This document shows positions 26,589 through 36,055 of a stretch of 64,000 nucleotides of DNA, one piece after another (position 1 is the stretch's first letter; the number at the start of each line of letters is the position of its first letter). Source of the DNA: Planomicrobium sp. CPCC 101110 (GTDB taxonomy: Bacteria; Bacillota; Bacilli; Bacillales_A; Planococcaceae); the NCBI RefSeq assembly GCF_007859395.1, contig NZ_VOHD01000003.1, forward strand, positions 541,028-605,027. The letters are read 5' to 3'. A program made the position numbers and the translations under genes. The notes beneath the pieces are model-generated. The model saw nothing but the letters and a program-made list of their open reading frames with translations. It was not told where the DNA came from and did not search any database.

Positions 26589-26701
26589 GCTGCATGAATC
26601 CCAAAGAAACCTGTTTGGTTTCAATTTGTCTTTCCTGTCCCGAAATTCTATACTGTCAATAAGAAACAAAACACGCTGCAAAAATACGGGTTTGGAGGGT
26701 G

Positions 26702-27694
26702 ATGAAAATAAAAGCCATCGTTGTTAACGAACTAGGCGGACCGGAAGTCCTGACGTTGAGCGAAGTGGCGATTCCTGCCATTTTGCCCCATCAAGTGCTG
26801 ATCCGCATCCAAGCAATCAGCGTCAACTTTGCGGATATTAAGGCGCGCCAAGGGCAGTATCATGGAAAAGGGGACGGTTCCCCTTTTGTTCCAGGGCTGG
26901 ACTGTGCTGGAGAAATCATTAAAGTTGGCGCCCAGGTTACCCGTTTTAAAATCGGGCAGCGCGTTATGGCTTTCCCAAAAGCTGGATCCTACGCTGAATA
27001 CGCAGCGGCAGATGAGCAACTGACCTTTGCTGTTCCGGAGGGGCTGGACATCGAAACTGCCGCTGCATCTTTGACAGTGGGGATTACTGCTTATAATGTC
27101 CTAAACAGGGTGGCGCGTCTTGTTCCAGGAGAAACAGTTCTAATCCATGCTGCTGCAGGAGGCATTGGCACTACTGCCATTCAGCTTGCCCGGTTAGCCG
27201 GCGCTTCCCGTATTATCGGCACCGTAAGCAACGATGAAAAAATGGAGGCGGCCAAAAAAATGGGCGCTGATCATGTTATTAATTATGTGACGGAAGATTT
27301 TGCGGGAATAGTGAACAGCCTAACCGATGGGGAAGGCGCTGATGTTATTTTAGATACTGTAGCAGGAGAAAATTTTGAAAAAAGTTTGGATTGTTTAGCC
27401 CACTTTGGAAGAATTGTGGCTTTTGGCCATGGGAATACCGGATCCCTTCCCGGGAAAGTGACGACTGCGGATCTCCATTCAAGCTGCCGATCCGTTCTCG
27501 GCTACAGCACCGGCACTTACCGGAAACTCCGTCCGGATTTTTTACAGGAGAGCGCTGATAAAGTGACCGATCTGCTGCTTCAATCCAAACTGGAAATCCT
27601 CATTTCAAAACGCTATTCATTGGCGGAGGCGGCACATGCCCATTCCCATATCGAAAGCAGAAAAAGCATCGGTAAAGTCATGCTGATTCCCTGA
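26702..27694 (+). CDS. Quinone oxidoreductase-like medium-chain dehydrogenase
   Basis: About 330 residues of the zinc-independent MDR family. The catalytic domain includes VPGLDCAGEI, and the nucleotide domain has HAAAGGIGTTAIQLARLAGA, typical of NADPH:quinone oxidoreductases. No structural zinc cysteines are seen. It probably reduces quinones or activated alkenes in the cytoplasm. TTTGGAGG precedes the start closely; ATG 26702 fits the family N terminus better than GTG 26699. It is flanked by terminators and so is probably transcribed alone. Confidence 0.87.
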   Translation: MKIKAIVVNELGGPEVLTLSEVAIPAILPHQVLIRIQAISVNFADIKARQGQYHGKGDGSPFVPGLDCAGEIIKVGAQVTRFKIGQRVMAFPKAGSYAEYAAADEQLTFAVPEGLDIETAAASLTVGITAYNVLNRVARLVPGETVLIHAAAGGIGTTAIQLARLAGASRIIGTVSNDEKMEAAKKMGADHVINYVTEDFAGIVNSLTDGEGADVILDTVAGENFEKSLDCLAHFGRIVAFGHGNTGSLPGKVTTADLHSSCRSVLGYSTGTYRKLRPDFLQESADKVTDLLLQSKLEILISKRYSLAEAAHAHSHIESRKSIGKVMLIP

Positions 27695-27757
27695 CAGCCC
27701 GCTCTTGTCGTAAGATCGGTTTTGCCAGAAGCGATTGCCGAAAAACAAAAATGGTTT

Positions 27758-27790
27758 CCTGTGGAAGGTTTTTATCTTCCGCAGGTTTTT
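27758..27790 (+). terminator. Terminator after the quinone oxidoreductase gene
   Basis: CCTGTGGAAG and CTTCCGCAGG form a ten-pair stem followed by TTTTTT. Confidence 0.85.
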
Positions 27791-27909
27791 TATTTTTTAG
27801 CCCATCAAAGTTATATTGAAATTGCTTCTCTCTTGCTTATCGCTGTAAATTTTTGTTTCGTTCCTTTAAAGTAAAGGGTATGGCTAAAAAAAAGAAGGAG
27901 ACTAGATGA

Positions 27910-29157
27910 ATGAAGAAAAACAATATGACACTAAAAGTACTCACCGGCCTCATTCTGGGGGCAATTGTCGGTCTGCTCATCAATTTATTTGCACCCGGCG
28001 CTTTTGAAAGTTTAAACTCATACATATTTGTGCCGCTCGGCCAAATTTTCCTTAGCTTGATCAGTATGCTTGTCGTGCCGTTAGTCCTATTTTCCATTAT
28101 TCTAGGGACAGCCGGTCTTGGCGATCCAGCTAAGCTGGGCAGAATCGGCTTGAAAACGATTGTTTATTTTTTGGTGACTACCACCATCGCCATTGTTATT
28201 GGCCTAGGTTTAGCGGCGGTCATCCAGCCAGGGCTTGCAGGCGATTTTGATTTGGACAGCGCCACATTTGAAGCCGAAGAGGCGCCTTCAGTGGCCGACA
28301 CCTTATTGAACATCATTCCGAAAAATCCCTTATCCGCTTTGACGGAAGGGAATATGCTTCAAATTATCATTTTTGCAGTTTTTATTGGCTTAGCGCTGAC
28401 TGCTCTTGGCGAAAAGACAAAAGGCATTATCAATCTTATTGAACAGGGCAATGAAGTCATGATGTATCTGGTAGGCATTGTGATGAAATTCGCTCCATTC
28501 GGCACATTTGGTTTGATTGCTACAGCTATCGGTTCCCAAGGATTCTCAGCGATCAAAGCAATGGCTTCCTACATGTTTGTTGTGCTGGCGGCTCTTGCGA
28601 TCCATGCAGCGTTTACATACGGCGGAACAGTTGGGCTCTTGGCAAAGAAAAACCCGGTTTGGTTCTTCAAGAAGTTTGCGCCGGCTATGAGTGTGGCGTT
28701 CAGTACTTCAAGCAGCACCGCGACATTGCCTGTATCGATGGAAGCGGCGCAAAAAGATTTGGGTGTGCCTAAATCGATCAGCTCCTTTGTCCAGCCGCTT
28801 GGTGCCACCATCAATATGGATGGAACAGCGATTATGCAAGGTGTCGCCACCATGTTCATCGCTCAGGCCTACGGTTCGGATTTGACAATGATGCAGCTTT
28901 TGACGGTCGTGTTGACTGCGGTATTGGCCAGCATCGGTACAGCTGGAGTTCCAGGAGTCGGCTTGATCATGCTTGCGATGGTGCTTTCAAGCGTTAACTT
29001 GCCGGTAGCGGGAATCGGGCTTGTGCTTGGAATCGACCGCCTGCTGGATATGACGAGAACTGCAATCAATATATCCGGCGACGCGGCTTGCGCGTTGTAC
29101 GTATCTGAGACGGAAAAGAAGCGCGGGTTAAAGGCGGAAGAAGCCACAGCAGGATAA
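27910..29157 (+). CDS. Dicarboxylate/amino acid:cation symporter (DAACS family)
   Basis: 415 residues with about eight membrane segments and two re-entrant loops. AFSTSSSTATLPVSM is the hairpin-1 serine-rich signature, and the INMDGTAIMQG stretch holds the NMDGT sodium site. Members import glutamate, aspartate or C4-dicarboxylates with sodium or protons. There is no neighbour that fixes the substrate. AAGGAG precedes the ATG. Confidence 0.92.
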   Translation: MKKNNMTLKVLTGLILGAIVGLLINLFAPGAFESLNSYIFVPLGQIFLSLISMLVVPLVLFSIILGTAGLGDPAKLGRIGLKTIVYFLVTTTIAIVIGLGLAAVIQPGLAGDFDLDSATFEAEEAPSVADTLLNIIPKNPLSALTEGNMLQIIIFAVFIGLALTALGEKTKGIINLIEQGNEVMMYLVGIVMKFAPFGTFGLIATAIGSQGFSAIKAMASYMFVVLAALAIHAAFTYGGTVGLLAKKNPVWFFKKFAPAMSVAFSTSSSTATLPVSMEAAQKDLGVPKSISSFVQPLGATINMDGTAIMQGVATMFIAQAYGSDLTMMQLLTVVLTAVLASIGTAGVPGVGLIMLAMVLSSVNLPVAGIGLVLGIDRLLDMTRTAINISGDAACALYVSETEKKRGLKAEEATAG

Positions 29158-29173
29158 GTCAGTCAAAATAAGA

Positions 29174-29204
29174 AGCGGACGAGCTATAAATCGTCCGCTT
29201 TTTG
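29174..29204 (+). terminator. Terminator after the symporter gene
   Basis: AGCGGACGA pairs with TCGTCCGCT and is followed by TTTT. Confidence 0.88.
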
Positions 29205-29242
29205 TATATCGGCTGAATGGCGGTTAATAAGGGGGTTATTAA

Positions 29243-30121
29243 ATGATTACAGTAGTGGGCAGTGTCAATATGGATTTAGTGGTGAGGACAAAGCGTTTTC
29301 CGGAGCAAGGGGAAACTGCGATGGGGGAGTTGTTCGCAACTGTTCCGGGGGGCAAAGGCGCAAACCAGGCTGTAGCAGCAGCCAGGCTGGGAGGCGATGT
29401 ACAAATGATCGGTGCTGTCGGGACAGATGCATTCGGAGATCAATTGCTGCGGGGGCTGGAAGCGGAAGAAGTGAATGTAACGGCAGTGAAACGGAAAAAA
29501 GGAGCAAGCGGAATTGCGAACATTTTACTGTCTGAAGGCGATAATCGCATCATTGTCGTTCCTGGGGCAAATTATCGAGTGACGCCTGAGGAGGTAAGCG
29601 GCTACCAGACGATTTTCTCCTCTAGCCACATGGTCATGATGCAACTGGAAATGCCTGCGCCGGTAATTCAGCGGACACTGGAGATTTGCCGATCCCTTGG
29701 TGTGCCGACCATATTAAATCCCGCGCCGGCTGATGGATTTCGAAAAGAGTTTTTGTCGCTTGCGGATTACCTGACGCCTAATGAGACAGAGGCGGAAGCA
29801 TTGTTCGGGAAAATGTGGACAAAAGCATTGGAAGACTTTCCGAACCGGCTAGTTGTAACACTGGGGAAAGAGGGGGCGCGCTTTTATGATGGAGAAAACC
29901 ATATTCATGTCAAAGGATTCCATACACAAGCAACAGACACAACCGGGGCGGGTGACGCTTTCAACGGCGCATTATGCGTTGCTTTGTCAGAAGGAATACC
30001 ATTCAAAGAATCGGTCTATTTTGCGAATGCAGCGGCATCGCTTGCGGTGGAGAAATTTGGTGCCCAAGGAGGCATGCCGGATCGGAAAAAAGTACTCGAA
30101 CGGCTAAAAGGACACAGCTGA
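29243..30121 (+). CDS. rbsK: Ribokinase
   Basis: 292 residues, PfkB family. NMDLVVRTKRFPEQGET at the N terminus, the GGKGANQAVAAARLGG sugar-binding motif, and DTTGAGDAFNGAL with the catalytic Asp are all intact. It phosphorylates ribose at O5. There is no RbsR, RbsD or ribose transporter beside it, so it may serve salvage of ribose from nucleosides. The start is preceded by AAGGGGG. The short hypothetical gene at 30221 follows in the same direction. Confidence 0.92.
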   Translation: MITVVGSVNMDLVVRTKRFPEQGETAMGELFATVPGGKGANQAVAAARLGGDVQMIGAVGTDAFGDQLLRGLEAEEVNVTAVKRKKGASGIANILLSEGDNRIIVVPGANYRVTPEEVSGYQTIFSSSHMVMMQLEMPAPVIQRTLEICRSLGVPTILNPAPADGFRKEFLSLADYLTPNETEAEALFGKMWTKALEDFPNRLVVTLGKEGARFYDGENHIHVKGFHTQATDTTGAGDAFNGALCVALSEGIPFKESVYFANAAASLAVEKFGAQGGMPDRKKVLERLKGHS

Positions 30122-30220
30122 AATCCATTGAAGAACGTCTGCAGTTCTGGATGCTCGCTTCGGCTAAAAGGAGCGTCATCTGCTATACTGGCAGTAAAGA
30201 AAAGGGCAGGGGGCGACAGT

Positions 30221-30490
30221 ATGAAAGACATCTGGAAGCTGAAGTATGGGTCGCATAGTATACAGATTGAGAATCGGCTGGAAGGGAGCCGATTGTACGT
30301 TGATGGTGTGCTGCAGGATGAACAAATAGGTTTTCATTTGAGTTCCCGGCTGTTCGGAAAAGTGAAAAATGAGGAAGGCGAGGCTGAAGATATCAAAGTA
30401 TCCATAGGCTGCAGCTTGTTAAGGACAGATTGCCGTGTTTTTATCGGGGAGCGGCTGACCTATTCGACTGATTTGCAATGGGAAATGTAA
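30221..30490 (+). CDS. Small hypothetical protein
   Basis: 89 residues from the ATG at 30221, with GGGGGCGA as the likely ribosome site. It is predicted to be rich in beta strands (KYGSHSIQIENR, SRLYVDGVL) and has two cysteines, no signal peptide and no membrane segment. I do not recognise the family. It lies 100 bases after rbsK and is followed at once by a good terminator, so it may be read through from rbsK. Confidence 0.55.
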   Translation: MKDIWKLKYGSHSIQIENRLEGSRLYVDGVLQDEQIGFHLSSRLFGKVKNEEGEAEDIKVSIGCSLLRTDCRVFIGERLTYSTDLQWEM

Positions 30491-30502
30491 TTGGAGAAAG
30501 CG

Positions 30503-30535
30503 AAAATGCCGGACGCTGGCTGCGTCCGGCATTTT
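30503..30535 (+). terminator. Terminator after the hypothetical gene
   Basis: AAAATGCCGGACG and CGTCCGGCATTTT form a 13-pair stem with a T tract. Confidence 0.9.
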
Positions 30536-30638
30536 CTATGGCAGGAGGGGGAAAACTGGACAGCCCTGGCATTTTTCCGATAAATTCTGTATGTTTAATA
30601 TATTCAGTGTATAAAAAGGGAGTATAGGAGGGGCATAT

Positions 30639-31415
30639 ATGAAACCATTCATCGGCATTACGTCGTCAGTGGAGCTTGGACGGGATGAATACGCTATTGA
30701 AATGGTTGATACGGAAGCGATTTTGAATGCTGGCGGCTTGCCGCTTATGCTGCCGCACATAATGGAAGAAGCAGACATCGACGGGCTGGTTGAAAAGCTT
30801 GATGGCCTATTTGCTGCAGGCGGCTATGATATTGATCCGACGTTATTCGGTGAAGAGCCGCATCCGAATCTTGGCGTCATCATTCCTTCGCGCGACCACT
30901 TTGAGCTTTTGCTGATCCGAAAAATGCTGGAGGCTGGAAAGCCGATCTTGGCTATTTGCCGAGGTGCCCAGATTTTGAATATTGCCGTTGGCGGCGATAT
31001 GTACCAGGATCTTCCGGCGCAGTTTGGTGGGACATTGCTGCAGCACCAGCAAAAGGCTCCGAAATTCCATGGTTCGCATTTTGTCGAAGTGGCAAGAGAT
31101 TCCTTGCTGTACCAGCTGACAGGAGAAGAACGGCTGAAAGTGAACAGCCGCCACCATCAGGCCAACCGCTTGGTTCCAAAGCCTTTCATCATCAGCGGAA
31201 AGGCAAGCGACGGCGTTATTGAGGCGATCGAGAGCAAGGAGCACCGCTTTGCCCTCGGCCTTCAATGGCATCCGGAAAATATGGCGCGGGTCAAGGATGT
31301 GCCGTCTCTTCGCATTTTCAAAGGGTTTATCGCGGCATGCCGAAAAAAGGAGCGGTTTGATGAAAATCATCGACACGCATTGCGATGCGCTGCTGAAACT
31401 GCAGCTGACAAATAG
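30639..31415 (+). CDS. Gamma-glutamyl-gamma-aminobutyrate hydrolase family (peptidase C26)
   Basis: 258 residues, class I glutamine amidotransferase fold. The nucleophile Cys is in AICRGAQILNIAVGG, and the His-Glu pair is in LGLQWHPE. PuuD-like relatives hydrolyse gamma-glutamyl bonds in the cytoplasm. The last 18 codons overlap the next gene in another frame by 56 bases, and the tail after FKGFIAACRKKER is not typical. The neighbour is a dipeptidase, so the pair may recycle unusual peptides. GGAGG precedes the ATG. Confidence 0.87.
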   Translation: MKPFIGITSSVELGRDEYAIEMVDTEAILNAGGLPLMLPHIMEEADIDGLVEKLDGLFAAGGYDIDPTLFGEEPHPNLGVIIPSRDHFELLLIRKMLEAGKPILAICRGAQILNIAVGGDMYQDLPAQFGGTLLQHQQKAPKFHGSHFVEVARDSLLYQLTGEERLKVNSRHHQANRLVPKPFIISGKASDGVIEAIESKEHRFALGLQWHPENMARVKDVPSLRIFKGFIAACRKKERFDENHRHALRCAAETAADK

Positions 31416-32325
31416 AAAACTCATGTTTGATGGAAACCCTTTGAGCTATATGGATTCCGATAAATTGGACACAAATTTCCAGCGTCTGCAGCAAGGCGGT
31501 GTAAAGGTCCAATTTTTTGCTGTCTTTGTTTACCCGGAGATTCCGGCTGATGAAAAGTGGCAGCACGCGCTGGAACAAGTGGATCTGTTTTTCACACAAG
31601 TGGTCGGCGCAAATCCAGCTATGAAGCATATCCGGAAGTGGGAAGACATCGATGCCTTGAAGGAAGGGGAAATCGGGGCCGTGCTGACACTTGAGGGAGC
31701 AGACGCTTTCGGCAATGATTTGGCGAAGCTCCGCACCTTATACCGATTAGGTGTTCTTTCGATCGGTTTGACCTGGAACAACGCCAATCTCTGCGCAGAC
31801 GGGGCCGGAGAGCCTCGCGGGGCCGGTTTGACGCTGCTCGGCAAAGAAGTGGTCCAATTGAATAATGAGCACCGGATATTCACCGATGTTTCGCATTTGT
31901 CCGAGAAAGGTTTCTGGGACGTCATGGAGCTCGCGGATTATCCGATTGCCAGCCACTCGAATGCCCGGGCGCTTTGCGACCATCCGCGCAATTTAGACGA
32001 TAAGCAGATTCAAGCGTTGATTGGGAAGAACGGCTTGATCCATGTGGTCTTTTGTTTGGAATTTATTAAGAAAGAAAAAACAGATGTGACAATGCGGGAT
32101 CTTATCAAGCATATAGATCATCTCTGTTCTCTTGGAGGGGCAAAGCATATCGGAATCGGGTCGGATTTTGATGGCATATCCGCTTATATGAAAGACTTGG
32201 AAAATGCATCGAAATTCCAGAACTTGATCAATGAACTGCAGAAGCATTACACGGAAAGTGAAGTGGAAGGCTTTGCCTGCCGGAACTTTTTGGAACACCG
32301 GCCGGGCTTGCCGGCCGCCACTTGA
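31360..32325 (+). CDS. Membrane dipeptidase-like protein (peptidase M19)
   Basis: 321 residues from the ATG at 31360, which has AAAAGGAG eight bases upstream inside the previous gene. Zinc ligands of the renal dipeptidase family are visible: the IDTHCD start, the bridging Glu in LTLEGADAF, the His in DVSHLSEKG and in ASHSNARALCDHPRN, and the Asp in GIGSDFDG. It hydrolyses dipeptides, often with D-residues at the second position. It shows no signal peptide. Overlap with the C26 gene suggests coupled translation. Confidence 0.9.
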   Translation: MKIIDTHCDALLKLQLTNRKLMFDGNPLSYMDSDKLDTNFQRLQQGGVKVQFFAVFVYPEIPADEKWQHALEQVDLFFTQVVGANPAMKHIRKWEDIDALKEGEIGAVLTLEGADAFGNDLAKLRTLYRLGVLSIGLTWNNANLCADGAGEPRGAGLTLLGKEVVQLNNEHRIFTDVSHLSEKGFWDVMELADYPIASHSNARALCDHPRNLDDKQIQALIGKNGLIHVVFCLEFIKKEKTDVTMRDLIKHIDHLCSLGGAKHIGIGSDFDGISAYMKDLENASKFQNLINELQKHYTESEVEGFACRNFLEHRPGLPAAT

Positions 32326-32351
32326 TCAAATAAAAAGGCGGGGATAGGCTG

Positions 32352-33131
32352 ATGGACAAGCCAGCGAAAGAAAAAGTGAAAGAGGTCTTTGGCCGAAATG
32401 CTGAAAAGTACAGAACGAGCGAGCTTCATGCAAAAGGCGATGACCTGCCGTTGCTTGCAGAATGGCTGGAGCCTGAAGACGCATGGACCGTATTGGATAT
32501 TGCTACAGGCGGGGGGCATGTGTCAAAAGCGCTCGCGCCTCATGTGAAAAATGTCTTTTCAACCGATTTGACCGAACAAATGCTGGAGAACACAGCCAGC
32601 CATCTGGATGCCTTTTTTGAAAACGTATTCTATGTGATTGCAGATGCAGAGGCGCTTCCTTTTTTGGACAATCGATTTGATGCGGTCGTTTGCCGGATTG
32701 CCCCCCATCATTTCCCGCATCCCGAGAATTTCATCAAAGAGGCAGCGAGGGTGCTGAAACCAAGCGGCAAATTTGTTTTAATCGACAATGTCACGCCGGA
32801 AAACCCGGAACTGGCTCAATTCATGAACCGGACAGAAAAACTGCGGGACGACAGCCATGTTCGTTGTTTAAGCAAAGCGGAATGGACCGAGCTTTTGCAC
32901 CAGCATGGACTGGTGCAAACAAAATCGCTTGACCGGAAAAAAACATTCCAATACCCTTCATGGGTGGCCCGTACCACAGAAAGCGAAGAACAAAGGGAGC
33001 GTGTAAAGCGGCACTTGCTTTCAGCCGACCGGGAAACGGCCGGATATTTCTCTTTGAACATCCAAGGCGATGCCATTCAGAGTTTCACAATCGATGAATG
33101 GATGGTCATGTGCATAAAAGAAGAGGCATAA
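32352..33131 (+). CDS. Class I SAM-dependent methyltransferase (YcgJ/UbiE-like)
   Basis: 259 residues. Motif I is VLDIATGGGHVSKALAPH, followed by STDLTEQMLE and the ADAEALPFLDNRFDAVVCRIA stretch seen in the methyltransferase-11 family. The C-terminal part is variable and charged. The substrate is not known. It follows the dipeptidase by 26 bases with GGCGGGGAT upstream and shares its terminator, so it is probably the third gene of the operon. Confidence 0.85.
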   Translation: MDKPAKEKVKEVFGRNAEKYRTSELHAKGDDLPLLAEWLEPEDAWTVLDIATGGGHVSKALAPHVKNVFSTDLTEQMLENTASHLDAFFENVFYVIADAEALPFLDNRFDAVVCRIAPHHFPHPENFIKEAARVLKPSGKFVLIDNVTPENPELAQFMNRTEKLRDDSHVRCLSKAEWTELLHQHGLVQTKSLDRKKTFQYPSWVARTTESEEQRERVKRHLLSADRETAGYFSLNIQGDAIQSFTIDEWMVMCIKEEA

Positions 33132-33135
33132 AAAA

Positions 33136-33171
33136 GAAACCCTTCAGTTCGTTTGTGAACCGAAGGGTTTC
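33136..33171. terminator. Terminator at 33136
   Basis: GAAACCCTTC and GAAGGGTTTC pair around a loop that itself contains GTTC/GAAC. It can act on the methyltransferase transcript and on the convergent BrkB gene. Confidence 0.8.
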
Positions 33172-33179
33172 CTCAATTA

Positions 33180-34022
33180 TTATTGGACTTTTGCAGGTGC
33201 ATTTTTTACGTTTTTCCGTCTATGGAGCAAAGCATTGATCTCTCCACCGATTACAAGGATCAGGCCTGTAAGGAAGAACCAAAGCATTAAGACGATAAGT
33301 CCTCCAAGGCTGCCGTATGTGGCAGAATAGCTTCCGAAATTTGAAACGTAGAACGAAAAGCCGAGTGAAACAACTTGCCACAAAACAGTGGCAATGACTG
33401 CTCCTATGATGACTTCTTTAAATGGGAATTGCTTGTTTGGCGCGAACTTGTACAAGAAAGCGAGCACGACACTCATCACTGCAATGGAGATGACCCATCG
33501 AAGCACTTGGAACAAGATTTCTGTTTGCGGAGGCAAACTCAAGATACGTGTCACTAGGTCGATAATTGTTCCGCCGAAAATTGGAAGAATAAGCGCTACG
33601 ATAACTGCGACCAGCATGAAAAGCGTCAAAACGATGGCCATGAGCTTCAATTTGATGAATGAACGTGTTTCTTCCACATCGTAAGCTTGGTTGATGGCTT
33701 CAATAAATGCAGTCATAGCATTCGAAGCGGACCAAAGTGTACCAAGAATACCGAATGTCAATAAACCGCCGCGCGGTGTCGTGACAACACTGACGATAGT
33801 CTCCTGGAAAGTGCTGGCCACTTCCCCTGGAAGGATGCTGCCGATAAAATCAACTGCACGCTGCGGATCGATCTGCAGATAAGGCAGGATGGAAAGCAGC
33901 AAGATCAGCAAAGGGACGATGGCTAATAAATAGTAATAGGCCTGTGCTGCAGCAAGGGTTGTGGCATGGTCGTTTTTTATTTCGCCCATGAGATCTTTTG
34001 CCATAGATGGTTTTTTTGCCAT
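33180..34022 (-). CDS. YihY/BrkB family membrane protein
   Basis: 280 residues with six predicted membrane segments. The central GILGTLWSASNAMTAFIEAINQAY block is the family signature, and the protein ends in a basic tail. It lies in the cytoplasmic membrane. The molecular role of the family is unsettled, despite the old RNase BN name, which was wrong. GGAGG precedes the ATG. The minus-strand leader holds a loose sigmaB-like pair, GATTAA and GGGATA, which I do not regard as established. Confidence 0.88.
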   Translation of the reverse strand: MAKKPSMAKDLMGEIKNDHATTLAAAQAYYYLLAIVPLLILLLSILPYLQIDPQRAVDFIGSILPGEVASTFQETIVSVVTTPRGGLLTFGILGTLWSASNAMTAFIEAINQAYDVEETRSFIKLKLMAIVLTLFMLVAVIVALILPIFGGTIIDLVTRILSLPPQTEILFQVLRWVISIAVMSVVLAFLYKFAPNKQFPFKEVIIGAVIATVLWQVVSLGFSFYVSNFGSYSATYGSLGGLIVLMLWFFLTGLILVIGGEINALLHRRKNVKNAPAKVQ

Positions 34023-34140
34023 AGTGTAACCTCCAAAGTTTAGGTGTATTTATTCTTTGTATCCCCAAATTGGGAGGCGATTAATCATTAAAAAGCAAAA
34101 GCGGCCCCGAAAGCCTTTTATAATGGTTTGATAAGCTTCA

Positions 34141-34500
34141 TCATTCCATTGTTTTTGCCCCGATAATATCGTTGAAAGGAACCTTTTCCGTACGGCCGGC
34201 TTCTTCCAGGCAAAGTATTTTTCTGTTCAAATCAATAGTCACAATCAGTCCGGTTAACGTGCGCGGACCATTTTGCCAAAGGGAAAGCTCAATTTCGCAT
34301 GGCCGCGCATAGGCTGCTTGAATTTCTTCATAGATGGATTCCAAATCGAACTCGTCCAATACCGGTTTGGTGTTGTAGCGGTCCTCCTCCTTCAAATCTT
34401 TCAATAATTGGATGTGTTCAGTAAGCATCATGGCAGTCCATTTGATTTGGCCGCGATCTTTGATTTGGCCTTTTACAGTCATATGCTTGTTTTTCTTCAT
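34141..34500 (-). CDS. YolD-like family protein
   Basis: 119 residues from the ATG at 34500, with AAAGGAGG eight bases upstream; the GTG at 34509 is within the ribosome site. The middle region DRGQIKWTAMMLTEHIQLLK is typical of YolD-like proteins, small proteins of Bacillales often found beside Y-family polymerases. No polymerase gene is adjacent here. A helical and charged protein without cysteines or membrane segments. Function is not known. Confidence 0.8.
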   Translation of the reverse strand: MKKNKHMTVKGQIKDRGQIKWTAMMLTEHIQLLKDLKEEDRYNTKPVLDEFDLESIYEEIQAAYARPCEIELSLWQNGPRTLTGLIVTIDLNRKILCLEEAGRTEKVPFNDIIGAKTME

Positions 34501-34567
34501 CACATGCACCTCCTTTTCGAAATAGGAACATTTGTTCTTATTTTAAAGAAGAGATAGAAAGCGGTCA

Positions 34568-34606
34568 ATAAAAAGAAGGAGACCAAAATTTGGCCTCCTT
34601 CTTTTT
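34568..34606. terminator. Terminator after the CNNM gene
   Basis: AAAAAGAAGGAG and CTCCTTCTTTTT pair around a loop with the wobble segment ACCAAAATTTGGC. On the minus strand it directly follows the CNNM stop codon. Confidence 0.88.
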
Positions 34607-35978
34607 ATAGTTCATCACTTTCTGGCAAGACGTCCACAGCAACTTTCAGAATATGATGGTTTTCCATCTCGACGATGGACCATCGGTATTTCCCTTTTTC
34701 AAATGTGCTGCCGGATTCGGCTTCAATCAGCTGATGCTGGATCCAGCCGGCGATAGTGTCAATATCATCGCTGTCCTCGAACTCCATATTAAACCGTTCT
34801 TCTAAATCTTTCAGGAGGACACGGCCATTCAAGAGATAGCGCGTATCACTTTCTTTTAAAATTTCAGCTTCTTCTTCCTCGTCAAATTCATCGCGGATTT
34901 CTCCGACGATTTCTTCCAAGATGTCTTCCATTGTAATGATTCCTGAAGTTCCGCCGTATTCATCAATGACCAGCGCAATGTGCGTCCGGTCTTTTTGCAT
35001 TTTCACGAGTGCCGTATGAAGCGGTGTCGTTTCGTGGAAGTACGGCAAGTCATGGATGAATTCGGACAGGTTGATATGCCCGTTCAACGCATAATAGGTC
35101 AAAATCTCTTTGGCATTGATAAACCCGATCAAATCGTCTTTGTTTCCTTCTTTTGCAATGGGGTAACGCGTAAACTGATGTTCGCGGATTTCAGCAAGCA
35201 GCTCTTCGGAACTTAAGCCGTCCGAGATCGCAATCATCTGCGTACGCGGAACCATGACATCTTTTGCGCTCCGCTCGTCAAAAGCGAAAATGTTTTGCAT
35301 ATACGATAATTCGGTTTGATTGATTTCGCCGCTTTGGAAACTTTGTGCCATGATGATTTTCAATTCGTCTTCCGAATGGGCTTGCTCTTCTTTTGTGTTT
35401 TGCACCCCGAACAGGCGCAAGAGCACACGGGCGGATCCGTTCAACAAAAAGATGAACGGCGCCATTATCTTGCCGAACCAGTAAAGGGGCAGTGACATGA
35501 ACAGGGTCATGCGCTCGGCAAATTGAAGAGCCAGTGATTTCGGCGCCATTTCGCCGATGACCACATGCAGGAAGGTCACCAGGGAGAAGGCGAGGACGAA
35601 CGAAATGACGACAGAAACAGAATCAGGAACGCCAATCACTTCAAACAATGGATGCAGCAACCGTTCAACAGTCGGTTCTCCAAGCCAGCCTAGGCCAAGG
35701 GCGGTGACGGTAATGCCAAGCTGGCAAGCGGACAAATAATAATCCAAGTCACTGACAACTTTCTTTACGAGTACCGCTTGTTTGTTGCCTTCTTCTATCA
35801 GTTGCTCGATGCGCGACATGCGGACTTTAACGACGGCAAACTCAGCACCAACGAAAAATGCGGTTAACGCGATCAATAAAACGAGTAAAGCTAAATTCAC
35901 TAAAAGTATGGGGTCCAATAAATTCCCTTGATTAAGGGATTCACCTCCGAAAAATTTTATTAACATTAAGATTACCAT
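34605..35978 (-). CDS. Hemolysin family/CNNM transporter with CBS pair and CorC domain
   Basis: Up to 457 residues. An N-terminal DUF21 (CNNM) membrane domain with about four segments is followed by a CBS pair beginning near [11 protein letters not shown] and including [19 protein letters not shown], then a CorC/HlyC domain. Such proteins are linked to magnesium or cobalt efflux rather than haemolysis. The start is uncertain: ATG 35978 and ATG 35966 have weak sites, and GGAGG lies inside the frame, so a later start, possibly TTG at LLDPILL, is possible. Confidence 0.87.
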   Translation of the reverse strand: MVILMLIKFFGGESLNQGNLLDPILLVNLALLVLLIALTAFFVGAEFAVVKVRMSRIEQLIEEGNKQAVLVKKVVSDLDYYLSACQLGITVTALGLGWLGEPTVERLLHPLFEVIGVPDSVSVVISFVLAFSLVTFLHVVIGEMAPKSLALQFAERMTLFMSLPLYWFGKIMAPFIFLLNGSARVLLRLFGVQNTKEEQAHSEDELKIIMAQSFQSGEINQTELSYMQNIFAFDERSAKDVMVPRTQMIAISDGLSSEELLAEIREHQFTRYPIAKEGNKDDLIGFINAKEILTYYALNGHINLSEFIHDLPYFHETTPLHTALVKMQKDRTHIALVIDEYGGTSGIITMEDILEEIVGEIRDEFDEEEEAEILKESDTRYLLNGRVLLKDLEERFNMEFEDSDDIDTIAGWIQHQLIEAESGSTFEKGKYRWSIVEMENHHILKVAVDVLPESDEL

Positions 35979-36055
35979 AAATTCCGGGCAAAGTGAAACC
36001 GCCGTCAGCGGCGGTAAATCCGCTAAGGGCCGGTCAAGGCAAGCGGAGCGGAAGA

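Noticed and set aside
27855-27881. SigmaB-like promoter before the DAACS symporter (GTTTCG and GGGTAT)
   Set aside because: The -35 half differs at two key bases, and the -10 lies too near the ribosome site.
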